Origin: Clostridia bacterium | Lineage (GTDB): Bacteria; Bacillota; Clostridia; Christensenellales; HGM11417 | Assembly: GCA_028700355.1 (NCBI GenBank) | Contig: JAQVSX010000014.1 | Coordinates: forward strand, 1 to 5,512 | Length of the DNA stretch: 5,512 bases | Direction of reading: 5' to 3' | Shown here: one piece after another, positions 5,123 through 5,512 of the stretch | Numbering within the stretch: the first letter of the stretch is position 1 | Layout: every line of letters begins with the position of its first letter | Notes under the pieces: generated by a model | The model's database searches: none | What the model was told of the DNA's origin: nothing | Seen by the model: only the letters and a program-made list of their open reading frames with translations | Position numbers and translations under genes: made by a program

Positions 5123-5461
5123 TTGGATAAAGATAATTTAAAGGACGAAAGCGGTATAATATCGTATTCCCGCAGCATACTTAAAAATATTATCACGCTT
5201 GCCGTTAAGGAAGTAAAGGGCGTTGCCTCGCTTTACAAAAGCAGTGCAAAAAGTTCTTATTCGGGTGTAAAAATAGAGTTTGTAGATAATAAGGTAATAG
5301 CAGATATCGCTATAAACATTTATTACGGTTACAGCGTGCCTGATGTAGCGTTTATGATTCAGGAGAATGTTAAGCGCTCTATAGAAACTATGACGGAATA
5401 TAAGGTGCGATTAGTAAATGTCTCGGTGCTGTCGGTTACTTTTAATGCCGAAAACAATTAA
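5123..5461 (+). CDS. Asp23/Gls24 family protein (DUF322), YqhY-like
   Basis: The product has 112 residues from the TTG at 5123. It shows the family pattern: a G-I-I-S-Y-S start (11-16), a helix ending in VKEVKGVASL (28-37), a strand-rich middle (VKIEF, VIADIAINIYYGYSVPD, 49-74), a long helix (77-90), and the closing strand VRLVNVSVLSVTF (95-107). No membrane segment or signal peptide is seen. Family members are cell-envelope stress or membrane-associated proteins, and B. subtilis YqhY, encoded near spoIIIAH, has been linked to control of acetyl-CoA carboxylase. Here the gene follows spoIIIAH directly, as in many Clostridia, where nusB often comes next; that gene is not in view. Its own promoter suggests a role during growth. 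The molecular function in this organism is not known. Confidence 0.9.
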   Translation: MDKDNLKDESGIISYSRSILKNIITLAVKEVKGVASLYKSSAKSSYSGVKIEFVDNKVIADIAINIYYGYSVPDVAFMIQENVKRSIETMTEYKVRLVNVSVLSVTFNAENN

Positions 5462-5480
5462 TATGTTTGCGCTGAAATTT

Positions 5481-5512
5481 AAATTTGATGGTTTTTTAAG
5501 CCATCAAATTTT
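5481..5512 (+). terminator. rho-independent-type terminator after the Asp23/Gls24 gene
   Basis: AAATTTGATGG at 5481-5491 is perfectly complementary to CCATCAAATTT at 5501-5511. The stem extends inward by T-G, T-A and T-A pairs (5492-5494 with 5498-5500) to about 14 pairs and a 3-nt loop. It lies 19 nt after the stop codon and ends in TTTT at the window edge, so the full T-run cannot be seen. The A/T-rich outer arms mean it could act on both strands. If it works as a terminator, the gene forms its own short transcription unit. Confidence 0.65.

Noticed and set aside
1..5512. CRISPR array, tRNA, rRNA, insertion sequence or phage genes
   Set aside because: No regular repeat-spacer pattern, tRNA-like fold, transposase motif or terminal inverted repeats were seen; the window is almost fully taken up by the spoIIIA operon and one further gene.

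Overview
The window carries a complete, intact spoIIIA operon (spoIIIAA-AB-AC-AD-AE-AF-AG-AH), followed by an Asp23/Gls24-family gene; everything is on the + strand. The operon is specific to endospore formers. AT-rich coding sequence, an anaerobe-like cysteine content, and an Asp23/Gls24 gene directly after spoIIIAH (without the accB-accC pair that Bacillus subtilis has there) point to an endospore-forming member of class Clostridia. I do not assign a genus.

Layout. Positions 1-225 hold no credible gene. They contain a weak possible terminator of an upstream gene (23-66), three copies of an 11-bp motif in direct/inverted/direct order (89-141), and two overlapping sigma-E-like promoter candidates (145-192). 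Positions 226-4475 hold spoIIIAA to spoIIIAG, packed with 4-nt (AA/AB, AE/AF) or 17-nt (AF/AG) overlaps or gaps of 1-33 nt. A 41-nt gap with the best Shine-Dalgarno of the operon, and a possible internal promoter, precedes spoIIIAH (4517-5002). Positions 5003-5122 hold a small hairpin and a good sigma-A-type promoter for the Asp23/Gls24 gene, which probably starts at a TTG (5123). The window ends in a long-stem hairpin that looks like a terminator.

How the genes work together. In B. subtilis these eight proteins are made in the mother cell under sigma-E and sit in the outer forespore membrane. SpoIIIAA is a cytoplasmic secretion-type ATPase and SpoIIIAB a GspF-like partner. SpoIIIAC, AD and AE are multi-spanning membrane proteins. 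SpoIIIAF, AG and AH are membrane-anchored ring-building proteins, and SpoIIIAH meets forespore SpoIIQ, so that a channel or feeding tube keeps the engulfed forespore active and supports sigma-G. All eight are full-length here, so the machine is probably functional.

The protein-coding content is a known system. The less expected signals are regulatory: the three-copy upstream motif, a possible separate promoter for spoIIIAH, and the corrected TTG start of the Asp23/Gls24 gene.
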